Assembly: GCA_020633435.1 (NCBI GenBank)
Contig: JACKDP010000011.1
Coordinates: forward strand, 124,001-188,000
DNA from: Myxococcales bacterium
GTDB lineage: Bacteria > Myxococcota_A > Bradymonadia > UBA7976 > UBA1532
Length of the DNA: 64,000 bases
Reading direction: 5' to 3'
The first letter of the stretch is position 1. Each line of letters begins with the position of its first letter. The translations under genes and the position numbers were made by a program. A model generated the notes under the pieces. That model saw only the letters and a list, made by a program, of their open reading frames with translations. It ran no database searches and was not told where the DNA came from. This document shows positions 43,264-54,992 of the stretch, piece after piece.

Positions 43264-44083
43264 TCAGGTGGCCAGGAGCGCGAGGCGGCGGACGCGCTCG
43301 GCGGTGGGCGGGTGGCTGCTCAGCCAGTCGTCGGCCTCGGGCTGGGGGGCCACGGGCGTCAGCCACCAGCGCCCGGGGCGGGGCGGTCGAGGGCCATGAG
43401 GGCCTCGGCCAGGGCGGCGGGATCCCCGGTCAGGGCCGCGGCGCCGGCGTCCGCCGCGAACTCGCGGGTGCGCGAGAGGGCCTGCCGCAGGGCGATCATG
43501 CCGACGGGGGCCACGTACAGGAGCGCGAGCACCCAGATGGGCATGGGGGCGCCGAAGAGCAGCGCGATGATGCCGGCCAGCAGGCCCAGGCGCGCGAGGC
43601 CCCGGTCACGGCCACGGCGGCGTCGGCCAGGCGCATCACCCGCAGGTCGCCGTGGCGCAGGTGGGAGAGCTCGTGGGCGAGCACGGCGGCGATCTGGCGG
43701 GGCGTCAGGCGCTGCAGGAGGGCCGGCGAGACGGCGACGAGGGGCGCCTCGGCGGAGCCCAGCGCGAGGGCCTGGGGCACGGGCATGGGCACCAGGAACA
43801 GGCGCGGCATGGGCAGACCCGCGCGGGCGCTGAGGGCCTGCAGCATCCGGGACAGGCCGGGCGCGGCGGACTCGGGCACCAGCGCCGCGCCGAGCTGGCG
43901 CAGGAGCGCCTGGGTGGTGCCCTGGTGGCGGACGATGAGGCTGACGACGATGACCCCGAGGGCGATGAAGGCGCCGGTGGTGCCGGCGGCCAGGAAGCCG
44001 ACCAGCGCCGCCGCGCCCCCGAGGGCCAGCAGCAGGGCGGCGGTGTGCAGCGAGTTCTTCAGGTTCATCAGAGCGAGCGCCAT
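43264..44083 (-). pseudogene. HtpX/M48-family membrane metalloprotease, two apparent frameshifts
   Basis: ATG 44083 with GGAGG upstream. The first frame gives two helices, then LFLVPMPVPQALALG and the HEXXH site AAVLAHELSHLRHGDLRV. Near 43608 it shifts: the next frame reads GLARLGLLAGIIALLFGAPMPIWVLALLYVAPVGMIALRQALSRTREFAADAGAAALTGDP, with the third zinc ligand Glu in EFAAD. Near 43380 a second shift leads to RWWLTPVAPQPEADDWLSSHPPTAERVRRLALLAT and a stop at 43264. The HPPTAERV motif is diagnostic of M48. The corrected length is about 273 aa. It is a membrane quality-control protease in known cases. Confidence 0.78.
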
Positions 44084-44169
44084 GGGACCTCCGGCCCCTG
44101 AGGCTGCGCACGGGCCCGCGGGCGTCAACGATCGGTGGCGAAGTCGCCCGGATTTGCTAGCCTGCGCCC

Positions 44170-44973
44170 ATGGCCAGCCGCTCCCTCTGGGTGCTCCCGC
44201 TGCTGCTCGCGGCGTGCGGCACCGACAACGAGTGCGTCACCCCCCAGGGCTGCGGCCCCGAGCAGCTCTGCGTCAGCAACCGGTGCGTCGGCACCGACGT
44301 CGAGGGCGATCCGCGGGCGCTCTATGCCAGCGAGTTCCGGCTGCGCCTCGACACGGAGTGCGGCATCTGCCACTTCGCGGGCGCCAACGGCAAGGGCGTG
44401 GCGCCGGGGGACGGGAGCTGGCGGCTGTACAGCGGCGCCGACCTCAGCGCCGACGAGATCGAGGCGAGCTGGCAGGACGTGCAGGACTTCGTGAAGCCGG
44501 GCGACGCGGTGGCCAGCCTGCTGCTCACGTACGCCCGCGGCGAGGCCAGCATCGACCCGGAGCGGGATGGCACCAAGGCCCCCCACCCCGCCGTGTATCA
44601 GAGCGTCGAGAACCTGTCCTACGCCCGGGTGATCGGCTGGCTCTCGCTCTTCGAGCTGCCGCCGCTCCCCGCCGCCGCGCCCCCGGGCGAAGAGGGGTAT
44701 GGAGCGGTCATCCATGGGCTGCTCGTCCAGGGCTGCAGCTGCCACACGGCGCCGGAGCGCGCCTGGAAGATCGCCGGCCCCGATCCGGACGCCGCCGCCC
44801 TCGCCGAGAGCTACGCCGCGACGACGGCGTGGGTCAGCGCGGCGGACCCGGAGGCCAGCCCTCTGCTCGGCTACACCCGCGGCGAGTACGGCCACAGCGC
44901 CGGCCGCATCTGGGCGCCGGGCGACCCCCAGTACGATCTGATCCGCGACTGGATCCGCACCACCGGTCCCTGA
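44170..44973 (+). CDS. Lipoprotein with a cytochrome-c-type CXXCH motif
   Basis: 267 aa. Lipoprotein signal: LWVLPLLLAACG. A first region has CTECGICHFAG, giving one canonical CGICH heme-binding motif. A later GCSCHTAPER lacks one residue of CXXCH (a CXCH form) and probably does not bind heme. The layout is similar to the CXXCH lipoprotein at 12.98 kb. The second half has beta-strands ending DPQYDLIRDWI. No Shine-Dalgarno-like site is clear before ATG 44170. It is divergent from the M48 gene with an 86-bp gap that may hold both promoters. Confidence 0.65.
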   Translation: MASRSLWVLPLLLAACGTDNECVTPQGCGPEQLCVSNRCVGTDVEGDPRALYASEFRLRLDTECGICHFAGANGKGVAPGDGSWRLYSGADLSADEIEASWQDVQDFVKPGDAVASLLLTYARGEASIDPERDGTKAPHPAVYQSVENLSYARVIGWLSLFELPPLPAAAPPGEEGYGAVIHGLLVQGCSCHTAPERAWKIAGPDPDAAALAESYAATTAWVSAADPEASPLLGYTRGEYGHSAGRIWAPGDPQYDLIRDWIRTTGP

Positions 44974-45136
44974 CGAGCGAGCGTCCTGGCTGCCCCGCGG
45001 GCCCAGCCTGCCGGGGTGTGTCGAGGCGTCCCGACGCGCGCTGGACGGCCTGCCGCGCGGCCGCCGGCGTTTGGACGTGCAGATGTAGGTGCGCCCCCTA
45101 CACTCCCGCCACCCGCAACAGACGGCAGGACCCACC

Positions 45137-48115
<2,979 letters not shown>

Positions 48116-48121
48116 GCCACC

Positions 48122-48754
48122 TCAGCCCCGGCTGCGGTAGACGACCAGGCCATCCCCCCCGCCCGGCACCTCCTCCAGCCAGGCGCGGGGCGGCAGCGGC
48201 AGATCGAGGGCGCCCAGGTGGACGCGGCGACCGCGGACCGCCGGCTCGAGCGCGTCCAGCCACGCCGCCAGGCGCGGCCCGCTGAACGGGCAGTACAGGA
48301 AGAACACCGTCCCGACCGCCAGCGCGGCCGAGTGGTCCGCCGCGTCCCCTTCCAGCCACGACACGGCCCCCAGCCCGAGCCCGGCGGACAGCGTCTTCGC
48401 CTCCGCCACGAGCGCCGGCTGCACCTCGACGCCCACCGCCGCGGCCCCGGTCAGCAAGTGCAGCGCCACGGCCGCGCGCCCCACCCCCGCGCCCACGTCC
48501 ACGACGACGTCCGCGGGCCCGATGGCCGCCGCGTCGATGAGGGCCCGCAGCGCCGCCACCCCGCTGGGCAGGTACGGCACACACCCCCGCGGCAGCGCCG
48601 GCCCGTCGGCCGGGATGCCGGTGAGGCCCAGCAGCTCGTCCAGCCACGCGTCGCGGTCGTGGAGCGCCACGGCGTCCAGCGCCGCCCGCAGCTCCGCCGG
48701 CGGCACCCGCCCGCGCAGCAACCTCTCCCGCCACCCCAACGCCGAGCGCCGCAC
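48122..48754 (-). CDS. Class I SAM-dependent methyltransferase
   Basis: 210 aa from GTG at 48754, with GAGGGGG upstream. Motif I is VVVDVGAGVGRAAVALHLL, followed by motif II AVGVEVQPALVAEAKTL and motif III GAVSWLEGDAADHS. The final domain has FFLYCPFSGPRLAAWLDAL and a C-terminal strand. The substrate cannot be told; the family includes small-molecule, rRNA and protein methyltransferases. The gene stops 4 bp beyond the end of the subtilase gene in convergent orientation. Confidence 0.85.
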   Translation of the reverse strand: MRRSALGWRERLLRGRVPPAELRAALDAVALHDRDAWLDELLGLTGIPADGPALPRGCVPYLPSGVAALRALIDAAAIGPADVVVDVGAGVGRAAVALHLLTGAAAVGVEVQPALVAEAKTLSAGLGLGAVSWLEGDAADHSAALAVGTVFFLYCPFSGPRLAAWLDALEPAVRGRRVHLGALDLPLPPRAWLEEVPGGGDGLVVYRSRG

Positions 48755-48825
48755 GCCCCCCTCCTCGACCGCCGTCCCCAGCCTGCCCCCGCCCGCCGCC
48801 GGCGTCCAGCGCCCGCCTCCGGGGT

Positions 48826-49118
48826 ACCGGGTACCCGCTCAGGATGGTGCAACGCTACAGCGACGATAGAATCCGCGCGCCCGCTCGGCGCAAACCGGCA
48901 GCCTCCGGGGTACCGCCCGGCCTCCGGGGTACCGGGTACCCGCCCAGGACGGTGCAACGCTACAGCGACGATAGAATCCCCGCGCCCACTCGGCCCGAGC
49001 CGGGTAGCCGGCACCCCGTCTCCCCCCAGGTACCGGGTACCCCCTCGGGACGGTGCAACGCTACAGCGAGGGTGAACTTTCGCGCTCCCGCTCGGCGCGA
49101 GCGCGGGTACCGGGTACC
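48826..49118. repeat. Array of TACCGGGTAC palindromes and ~100-bp units
   Basis: TACCGGGTAC occurs at 48826-48835, 48931-48940, 49032-49041 and 49109-49118, giving spacings of 105, 101 and 77. The first three are followed by the same 18-mer, GGTGCAACGCTACAGCGA, at 48847, 48952 and 49053, and then by an ATAGAATCC-like or similar stretch and a CTCGG-rich block. Tandem units of about 100 bp are therefore present in the 523-bp gap between the methyltransferase and the peroxidase gene. The same TACCGGGTA core appears at 52297 and 52341 beside transposase 2. No gene is seen in this gap. Confidence 0.72.
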
Positions 49119-49277
49119 CCGGCGAGCCACTGCAGCACTGCCGTGGGCGTGGACCTGCCAGCGCCGATCTGTCGGTGTCTCTCCGAAAAAGACAACACAC
49201 GACCGCGACCATCAGGCGGCTGCGCCGTAATGCTCCCAGGGCCTGGGTAGGGCCCGGTCCACGGGAGGGCAAAGAGA

Positions 49278-50630
49278 ATGATGCTGCAAGGTTGGCGGTG
49301 GGCGCTGCTCACTGCGCTGTCGAGTTGCGCGTGCCTCACGGGCTGCGAAGAGGGCGCCGACCCGAAGGGAGGCGATGACGCCGGGGTGGGCGCAGACATG
49401 GCGCTCGCGCCCGACGCGGACACGCTCGGGATCCTGAGCGTCCAGGAGACGGCCCTGGCGCGGGAGATGTCCCCGATGCCCCCGATCCCGGGGTCACCGA
49501 CGAATGACTACGCGGACGATCCCGCCGCGGCCACGCTGGGACAGAAGTTCTACTTCGAGGCTGACTGGGCCGGCCCGCTCCAGATGGACAGCCGGCTGGG
49601 CCAGGAGGGCGAGCCGGGCAAGGTGTCCTGCTTCTCGTGCCACGATGACCAGACGTTCGGCTCGGCCGACAACGTCGGGATCGGCTCGCGCTTCCACCCG
49701 CGCCACGCGCCGGGCTCGGTGAACGCGGCCTGGTACGCGGACGCCGGCTTCACCTGGCGGGGCCGCTTCGACGTGATGTGGGCGCTCCCGCGGGCGGTCT
49801 TCGAGGCGGGCGCCATCTTCAACAGCAGCCGCCTGCGCGTCGCCCACGTCGTCTTCGACCAGTACCGCGCCGAGTATGACGCCGTCTTCGGCGACCACCC
49901 GCTCCCGGATCTGGCCGACGAGGCGCGGTTCCCGGCGACCGGCAAGCCGGGCGACGAGAGCTGGGATGGCATGGCGCCGGCCGACCAGGAGGCGGTCAAC
50001 CGGATCGTGGCCAACGTCGGCAAGGCGCTGGAGGCCTACCAGCGCCGGCTGCAGCGGACGGAGTCCCCCTTCGACCGCTGGGTGGCCGGCGGGGAGCCGC
50101 TCAACGAGGCGGCCCAGCGCGGCTTCTCGCTCTTCGTTGGCTCGGCCAACTGCGTGCTGTGCCACAGCGGCCCCTTCTTCACGGACCTGAGCTACCGCAA
50201 CCTGGGGCTGGCCCAGACCGGACCCAACGTCCCCGAAGCCGATGGGGGCCGGTTCGACGCCGTGGGGGCCATCGCCGGCGACCCGTTCAACGGCATCGGG
50301 GCCTACAGCGACGATCCGGCCGCCGGACAGCCCTTCATCGACGGCGTCGAGGCCCAAACGGATGCCCTGATGGGTCGCTTCCGCGTGCCGACGGCGCGCA
50401 ACGCCGCCATCAGCGCCCCGTACATGCACGCCGGCCAGCTCGTGGATCTGCGCGCCCTGGTCGAGTTCTACGATGAGGGCGGGGGCCCGGCGCCGACGGG
50501 TGTCATCGACCCCTCGCTGGTGCCCCTCGGCCTCTCCGAGACCGAGAAGAACGAGTTGATCGCCTTCCTGATGGCCCTCACGGGCGACCCGGTCGATCCG
50601 GCGCTCACCCAGAACACCGCCAACCCGTAG
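49278..50630 (+). CDS. Di-heme cytochrome c peroxidase/MauG-family lipoprotein
   Basis: 450 aa; ATG 49278 (another ATG follows directly) with GGAGG upstream. Lipobox near residue 23 (CLTGC). The family has two CXXCH heme sites; both are present, CFSCH at residues 118-122 and CVLCH at 292-296. Between them lie SRFHPRHAPGSVNAAWYADAGFTWRGR and conserved TEKNELIAFLMALTG near the end. CCP/MauG enzymes reduce hydrogen peroxide or oxidise protein or metal substrates at the outer side of the cell. The TACCGGGTAC array lies just upstream. No cytochrome partner is adjacent, though CXXCH lipoproteins are found elsewhere in the window. Confidence 0.9.
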   Translation: MMLQGWRWALLTALSSCACLTGCEEGADPKGGDDAGVGADMALAPDADTLGILSVQETALAREMSPMPPIPGSPTNDYADDPAAATLGQKFYFEADWAGPLQMDSRLGQEGEPGKVSCFSCHDDQTFGSADNVGIGSRFHPRHAPGSVNAAWYADAGFTWRGRFDVMWALPRAVFEAGAIFNSSRLRVAHVVFDQYRAEYDAVFGDHPLPDLADEARFPATGKPGDESWDGMAPADQEAVNRIVANVGKALEAYQRRLQRTESPFDRWVAGGEPLNEAAQRGFSLFVGSANCVLCHSGPFFTDLSYRNLGLAQTGPNVPEADGGRFDAVGAIAGDPFNGIGAYSDDPAAGQPFIDGVEAQTDALMGRFRVPTARNAAISAPYMHAGQLVDLRALVEFYDEGGGPAPTGVIDPSLVPLGLSETEKNELIAFLMALTGDPVDPALTQNTANP

Positions 50631-50697
50631 GCCAGGCTCGCCGGTGCCGCGCTGGCCGCCTGCCGGCCGAAGCGGCGCGGGCGAGGCCGGTGACGGA

Positions 50698-50722
50698 AGC
50701 TCCATGCGCACGCCATGGAGCT
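50698..50722. repeat. Perfect 9-bp inverted repeat between convergent genes
   Basis: AGCTCCATG and CATGGAGCT form a perfect 9-bp stem around a 7-base loop (CGCACGC). It lies in the 239-bp gap between the peroxidase stop (50630, plus) and the anti-sigma gene's stop (50870, minus), where a bidirectional terminator would be expected. No T-run follows on either side, so a standard intrinsic terminator is not proven. Confidence 0.4.
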
Positions 50723-50869
50723 GAGCAGACGACACCCGGGCGATGCGGCTCCCAACCTCTTCAAGGCCCTCGGACGACCGCTCACTGCATGACCGAAGGC
50801 GAAGGCCGCGGCCACGACCCGACGCCAGGTCGTCCCGGGTCGCGGCCCTGGTCGGCGGGGCCCGGTCGG

Positions 50870-51580
50870 CTACCGCCGCGGCGCCAGCCAGCGGATGGCC
50901 AGGTACCTGGCCCCCAGCGCCCCGCCGAGCCCCATGAACAGGAGCAGAGGCAGCACATGGCCGAGGAGGAGGTGGGGCACATGCCCGACCGGGCACCAGA
51001 GATCGGTGACCACCCAGCCGCAGCCTCCTGCCGACGCGCCCAGGAGGCCGCCCACCAGGGCGGGACGATTCGGCTCGCTCCGCCGGCGCAGCCAGAGCCA
51101 GGCAGCGAGCGGTCCAGCGCCGGTCAGCAGGCTGATCTGCAGGCATGGGATGCCGATCCGCCCCGGCCAGGGCACCATCCCTCCCTCGAAGGCCCCACTC
51201 CAGCCCACCTTCCAGGAGAAAAGGGCCAGGGGCGTGAGCAGCAGGCCCGCCACCAGCAGGCCCGCGCGGCGACTCATGCTCCACGCCTGGGCGCGGGCGG
51301 CCAGCAGCAGGATCAGGCCCGTCATGGCGGCGGCCCCGAGCGTGGTGGCCACCATCAACACGCCGGGCCGCGGCGCCCCGCCGTTCCGCAGGCCACCGTA
51401 GGCGAAGAAGACGGCCGTGGCGACGGCAGCACACCCCAGCGCCAGGGCCAGCCTTCGACGCCGCATGCCCCCCCGGGTCGGCGCCGCCTGGGTTGCGACT
51501 TGAGCGCGCACGGCATCCAGCAGACCGGGCGGCAGCGGCGGAACGCCACCTGACGTGGCATCACTCGGGCGCGACGACAT
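50870..51580 (-). CDS. NrsF-like (DUF1109) anti-sigma membrane protein
   Basis: 236 aa with an ATG at 51580, three bases after the sigma gene stop. A short cytoplasmic N-terminus is followed by six membrane helices; the last part carries PNRPALVGGLLGASAGGCGWVVTDLWCPVGHVPHLLLGH, the LxCPxxxxxH-type pattern of NrsF/DUF1109 anti-sigma factors. These proteins hold ECF sigma factors at the membrane until a signal is received. Gene order sigma then anti-sigma fits. The signal is unknown. Confidence 0.82.
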   Translation of the reverse strand: MSSRPSDATSGGVPPLPPGLLDAVRAQVATQAAPTRGGMRRRRLALALGCAAVATAVFFAYGGLRNGGAPRPGVLMVATTLGAAAMTGLILLLAARAQAWSMSRRAGLLVAGLLLTPLALFSWKVGWSGAFEGGMVPWPGRIGIPCLQISLLTGAGPLAAWLWLRRRSEPNRPALVGGLLGASAGGCGWVVTDLWCPVGHVPHLLLGHVLPLLLFMGLGGALGARYLAIRWLAPRR

Positions 51581-51583
51581 CGG

Positions 51584-52156
51584 CTAGGCCTCTTCCATGG
51601 TCGAGTCTCTGAGGGCAGCCAGGGCGCGGTGGAGCAGCGACTTGACCGCCGCCTCCGTGGTGCCGAGCGCCTCGGCGGTCTCCTTGTGGCTCAGCCCCGC
51701 CACCCGCACCAGCTCGAGGGCCACACGCTGGCGCTCCGGCAGCTCACCATAGGCCGTCTCCAGGCGACCTCCAAGCTCGATGGCGCTCACCTGGTCATCG
51801 GGCTGGGCGCGGCCGTCGATGAGGTCGAGGCAGTCCACGTCCAGGGCGTCGCGGCAGCGGCGGCGTCGGTCGATGATCAGGCGCCAGGCGATCGTGAACA
51901 TCCAGGGGTGGACGTTGGCGCCCGCTCGAAAGCGCCCGCGGGCGTGGTGCATGTGCAGGAGGGTCTGTTGCATGACGTCTTCGGCCGACGCCTGGTGGCG
52001 GAGACGCGCGTAGATGAAAGCCCACAGCTCGTCCGCCACGATCTCGTAGAGCCGCTCGAAGCCGTCGGCGTCGCCACGCGCATAGCAATCCATCGCTTCA
52101 TTGGCCGCGACCTTGCGACGACCTGGCCCGGATGTGTCGTCGTCCGTCACTCTCAT
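51584..52156 (-). CDS. ECF-family RNA polymerase sigma factor
   Basis: 190 aa. Region 2 includes ADELWAFIYARLRHQASAEDVMQQTLLHMHHARGRFR and the HPWMFTIAWRLIIDRRRR tail; a linker LIDGRAQPDDQV is followed by region 4 with LPERQRVALELVRVAGLSHKETAEALGTTEAAVKSLLHRALAALR, a helix-turn-helix. The layout is typical of sigma-70 ECF proteins, with no region 3. Co-transcribed with an NrsF-like anti-sigma. Targets in this window are not evident. Upstream, a gap of 421 bp separates it from transposase 2 and holds TACCGGGTA repeats. Confidence 0.92.
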   Translation of the reverse strand: MRVTDDDTSGPGRRKVAANEAMDCYARGDADGFERLYEIVADELWAFIYARLRHQASAEDVMQQTLLHMHHARGRFRAGANVHPWMFTIAWRLIIDRRRRCRDALDVDCLDLIDGRAQPDDQVSAIELGGRLETAYGELPERQRVALELVRVAGLSHKETAEALGTTEAAVKSLLHRALAALRDSTMEEA

Positions 52157-52296
52157 CGAATCACTCTCTGCCCTGCCAGCCGGATCGCCACCAGGTCACT
52201 ACGCACGAATTACACCTCGGTTGCGAAGAAACCTGGAAGAAAGTCGCGAGTCGCCCGCGGGGCGCGGCCCACGGCGCCCTGCGGCGCCCTCCCGCC

Positions 52297-52352
52297 TACC
52301 GGGTATGCTCGCGAGGTTCGGCCGCCGGCGCCCCATGGCCTACCGGGTAGGC
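52297..52352. repeat. TACCGGGTA repeats near transposase 2
   Basis: Copies at 52297-52305 and 52341-52349 lie between the sigma gene and the 3' end of transposase 2. The second sits in GCCTACCGGGTAGGC (52338-52352), a perfect inverted repeat with a one-base centre. The core is shared with the array at 48826-49118, 3.3 kb away, and with no other locus I could find by eye. This suggests a REP family served by transposase 2. The remainder of the 421-bp gap shows no gene. Confidence 0.62.
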
Positions 52353-52577
52353 TGGGGGAGCACTGCACGAATGCGGTGTGGCTGGATGGGAGCAGGCGTT
52401 GGGGGTCGTCCTCGCGGTGCTGGGGAAAGGGGGGGTGGCCGGAAGGCCGGGGCAGGTGAGGCGCGAGGGCGGGATGGATGGACTGCCGCCCCTCGGCACC
52501 GGGCAAGCCGGACGCACCGCCGCCGTGGCGCCGAAGGCGCGAGCAGCCGCTCCAGTCTCGATGCCGCCGGCCGGCCG

Positions 52578-53513
52578 TCAGGCCGCGCCGGCTCGCGGTC
52601 GCCTCGGTCGCGAGAAGGCCGGCGGCAGCGTGTGCGCCGGCCACGGGATCATCGGCTGCGTCGGGTCGTCCTGCCAGGCGTAGTAGGCCAGCGTCGACAC
52701 CGTGTAGGCCGCCCGCAACTCCTCATGCACCTCCCGCCACCGCTGCTGGTGTTCCTTCGGCCCATGCACCACCGGCGCCGGACTCCGGTCCCGTGTCTTC
52801 GGCCGCGTCATCGGGTCGATCCGCCGCAGCGCCTCCGGCTCCGGAATCCGCACCCCCGCCTTCTTCCGCCGAGGCCGCGCCTCCGCCGCCAGCCCGTCCG
52901 CCAGCGTCCACATCAGCGCCCGGTGGTCCTTCGCCGACAGCTCCTCGAGCCCCGGCAGCCGGTCGATGCGGACCTTCAGCGTCATCGGCTCCTGGTTCGC
53001 GTACCGGAACACCCCCTCCACCGCCTTGCCGAACAGCAGGAAGGGCGTCGAGCACGGGAACACATCATCCGCCGGGTGCCGCACCAGGAACTGCGCCGTC
53101 GCCTGGCCCATGACGTACCGCAGCCGCTCCAGCGCCTGCTCCAGCGTCGTGATCTGGATGCAGTGGTTCTGCTCCAGCAGGCTGCCCGTCCGGTCCAGCA
53201 ACTTGTTGATCCGCTTCGAGATTTCTCGCAGCGTCCACTCCAGGAACGCGCTCTTCTGGCGCAGCGTCGGCGCGCCGATGAGCAGGTGCAGGTGGTTGGA
53301 CAGGAAGTGGAAGGCGTAGACGTCGATGAGCGGGAACATCCGCTGGGCCTGGGCCAGCACGCCCAGCAGAATCTCGGAGCACTTCTCCGTGGGCACGAGC
53401 GCGAAGCGGTCGTCGACCACCTTGCTCGTGGTCTCGTAGATCATCATGAGCGCCCCGAGCCGCGCGGTGTGGACCGCGTACTCGGGTAGCTCGATGCGCA
53501 GCTTCTCGGCCAT
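52578..53513 (-). CDS. REP-associated tyrosine (Y1/HUH) transposase-like protein, copy 2
   Basis: 311 aa, ATG 53513. HUH motif HLH at residues 74-76 (FLSNHLHLLIG) and a Tyr at 133 (LRYVMGQ) correspond to HWH 73-75 and Tyr133 of copy 1. N-terminal identity with copy 1 is modest. The C-terminal ~100 residues match much more closely: PRRKKAG, DPMTR, SPAPVVHG, WRE, AYTVSTLAYYAWQ, and PMIPWPAHTLPPAF. It is preceded by a conserved ~46-bp element and lies near TACCGGGTA repeats rather than the GGTGCCAGGTA family of copy 1. The two are thus diverged paralogues with distinct cognate repeats. Confidence 0.75.
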   Translation of the reverse strand: MAEKLRIELPEYAVHTARLGALMMIYETTSKVVDDRFALVPTEKCSEILLGVLAQAQRMFPLIDVYAFHFLSNHLHLLIGAPTLRQKSAFLEWTLREISKRINKLLDRTGSLLEQNHCIQITTLEQALERLRYVMGQATAQFLVRHPADDVFPCSTPFLLFGKAVEGVFRYANQEPMTLKVRIDRLPGLEELSAKDHRALMWTLADGLAAEARPRRKKAGVRIPEPEALRRIDPMTRPKTRDRSPAPVVHGPKEHQQRWREVHEELRAAYTVSTLAYYAWQDDPTQPMIPWPAHTLPPAFSRPRRPRAGAA

Positions 53514-53548
53514 GGCGGGGGCCTCCTCTTACGGTTGCCCCCTTCACT

Positions 53549-53595
53549 TCGGTCAGTCGCGGCGCGTGTCGCGCACTTTCTGAAAAAAAGTGCCG
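53549..53595 (-). repeat. Conserved element upstream of transposase 2
   Basis: Read on the minus strand, it begins CCGGCACTTTTTTTCAG, contains a GCGCGACACGCG core and ends ACTGACCGAA. It aligns with 25576-25621 upstream of transposase 1. The segment GCACTTT...AAAGTGC in this copy also forms a 7-bp stem with a ~7-base loop. That may be a hairpin of the type Y1 transposases recognise, though this is an inference. Confidence 0.55.
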
Positions 53596-53604
53596 GCCCC
53601 CCGC

Positions 53605-54306
53605 CTACTCCAGGCCGATCCAGTCGAGCCGGGCGAGGTTGACGAGCACCTCGCCGACCCCCGTGTCCACCGTCAGGAAGCCGCCCACCTGGGCCTTCAG
53701 CGTGCCTCGCAGCGTCTCGCCGCCCACCCGCAGCTTGACCCGCTTGCCCACCAGCCCGTCCAGCGGGCCCACCGCGCCCGTGGCCGTCGCGTAGGTGCTG
53801 CTCGCCCGCGCGTCCGTGGCCCACTGCCGGCTGCCGTCCTGCCCCACCAGCTCCACCGCGTCGATCTCGTTCCAGCCCGCGATCTTCGACGTGTCGAGGG
53901 TGATGCGAATCCGGCTCGCCGTGACCTTGCCGGCCGCGGGCACCTCGAACACATGCGGCGCCTCCCCCCGCGGCGCGACGCCCGACCACAGCGTCGTCGC
54001 GTCGCCGTCCACCATGGCCTCGACCTTCACCACCGCGCCGGGGTTGAAGTTCTCGTAGATGCGCACGACGCCCACCGGCACCGCGCGGGCGTAGTCGAGC
54101 TCCAGCCACTGTTCGCCTTCCTCGGATCGCAGCGTGGCCCACGCCTGGGCCTGGTCGCCGGCGCCGCTGCAGTCGGGGGCGCCGATGGCCTGGGTGGGCG
54201 CCCAGGAGGCGCCGGTGCCGCCGGGCTCGACGATCTGGATGGGCTTCGAGAGCGCGAGCGCGAGGCCGGGGACGAGGAGAGCAGCGAGGGTGAGGGAGCG
54301 GCGCAT
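53605..54306 (-). CDS. Secreted galactose-binding-like (discoidin/F5-8C-type) domain protein
   Basis: 233 aa with a signal peptide (RSLTLAALLVPGLALA). The mature protein begins GGTGASWAPTQAIGAPDCSGAG, followed by EEGEQWLELDYARAVPVGVVRIYENFNPGAVVKVEAMVDGD and TASRIRITLDTSKIAGWNEIDAVELVG, a jelly-roll pattern as in F5/8-type carbohydrate-binding domains. The final ~60 residues are a second small beta domain (GKRVKLRVGGETLRGTLKAQVGGFLTVDTG). It probably binds a surface glycan or lipid; ligand unknown. Confidence 0.65.
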   Translation of the reverse strand: MRRSLTLAALLVPGLALALSKPIQIVEPGGTGASWAPTQAIGAPDCSGAGDQAQAWATLRSEEGEQWLELDYARAVPVGVVRIYENFNPGAVVKVEAMVDGDATTLWSGVAPRGEAPHVFEVPAAGKVTASRIRITLDTSKIAGWNEIDAVELVGQDGSRQWATDARASSTYATATGAVGPLDGLVGKRVKLRVGGETLRGTLKAQVGGFLTVDTGVGEVLVNLARLDWIGLE

Positions 54307-54458
54307 GGGACCTCCAGGGGATGAGCAGCAGCCTCCAACGCGTCGGGTCGCCCTGGGATCTCATCGCGCCAGCCGCCGCCACCGCCGACGTTGGGCGACG
54401 CGCGGGCGGACGTCAACGGGTGGTTGCCGCGCGCCGCCGCCCTGGCCCACGATGGGGC

Positions 54459-54992
54459 ATGGCGCTCGACACCCTGACCGACATCGACTGGTCGACCTGG
54501 ACGCCCACCGTCCAGGCCACCCTCCTCTTCGTCGTCCGCGACGGGCAGGTGCTCCTCATCCAGAAGAAGCGCGGCCTCGGCGCTGGCAAGGTCAACGGGC
54601 CCGGCGGCAAGCTCGACCCGGGCGAGACGCCCCTGGCCTGCGCCCTGCGCGAGACGGAGGAGGAGATCGGCGTCCGCGCCGTCCACGCCCGGCCCGCCGG
54701 CGAGCTGCGCTTCCACTTCGTCGACGGCCTCCGCCTCTTCTGCACCGTCTTCCGCGCCGACGACGCCCTCGGCGAGCCGCGCGAGACAGCCGAGGCGATC
54801 CCGTTCTGGGCCCCGGCCGACGCCCTGCCCTACGACGCGATGTGGGCCGACGACCGCCTCTGGCTGCCCGCCCTCCTGGCCGAGCGCCCCTTCCGCCTCC
54901 GCGCGCTCTTCGACGACGACACCATGCTCGACGCCGCCCTGGAGGTGGTTGCGGAGACATCCGCCATGACTCAAACTGATCAGCATGAGTGA
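54459..54992 (+). CDS. Nudix hydrolase (MutT/MTH1-like)
   Basis: 177 aa from ATG at 54459. Nudix box: GPGGKLDPGETPLACALRETEEEIG fits GX5EX7REUXEEXGU. The preceding KKRGLGAGKVNG and its spacing match MTH1-type 8-oxo-dGTPases more than generic ADP-ribose hydrolases, though specificity is not certain. The C-terminus carries FDDDTMLDAALEVV. The gene stop overlaps the start of the first cyclic-nucleotide-binding gene by 8 bp. It is therefore part of the operon leading to trkA and trkH. Confidence 0.88.
   Translation: MALDTLTDIDWSTWTPTVQATLLFVVRDGQVLLIQKKRGLGAGKVNGPGGKLDPGETPLACALRETEEEIGVRAVHARPAGELRFHFVDGLRLFCTVFRADDALGEPRETAEAIPFWAPADALPYDAMWADDRLWLPALLAERPFRLRALFDDDTMLDAALEVVAETSAMTQTDQHE

Noticed and set aside
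50897..50912. GGCCAGGTACCTGGCC as another REP copy
   Set aside because: It is inside the coding end of the anti-sigma gene (reads ARYLAIRWLAP) and lacks the GGTGCCAGGTA flanks; probably coincidence.
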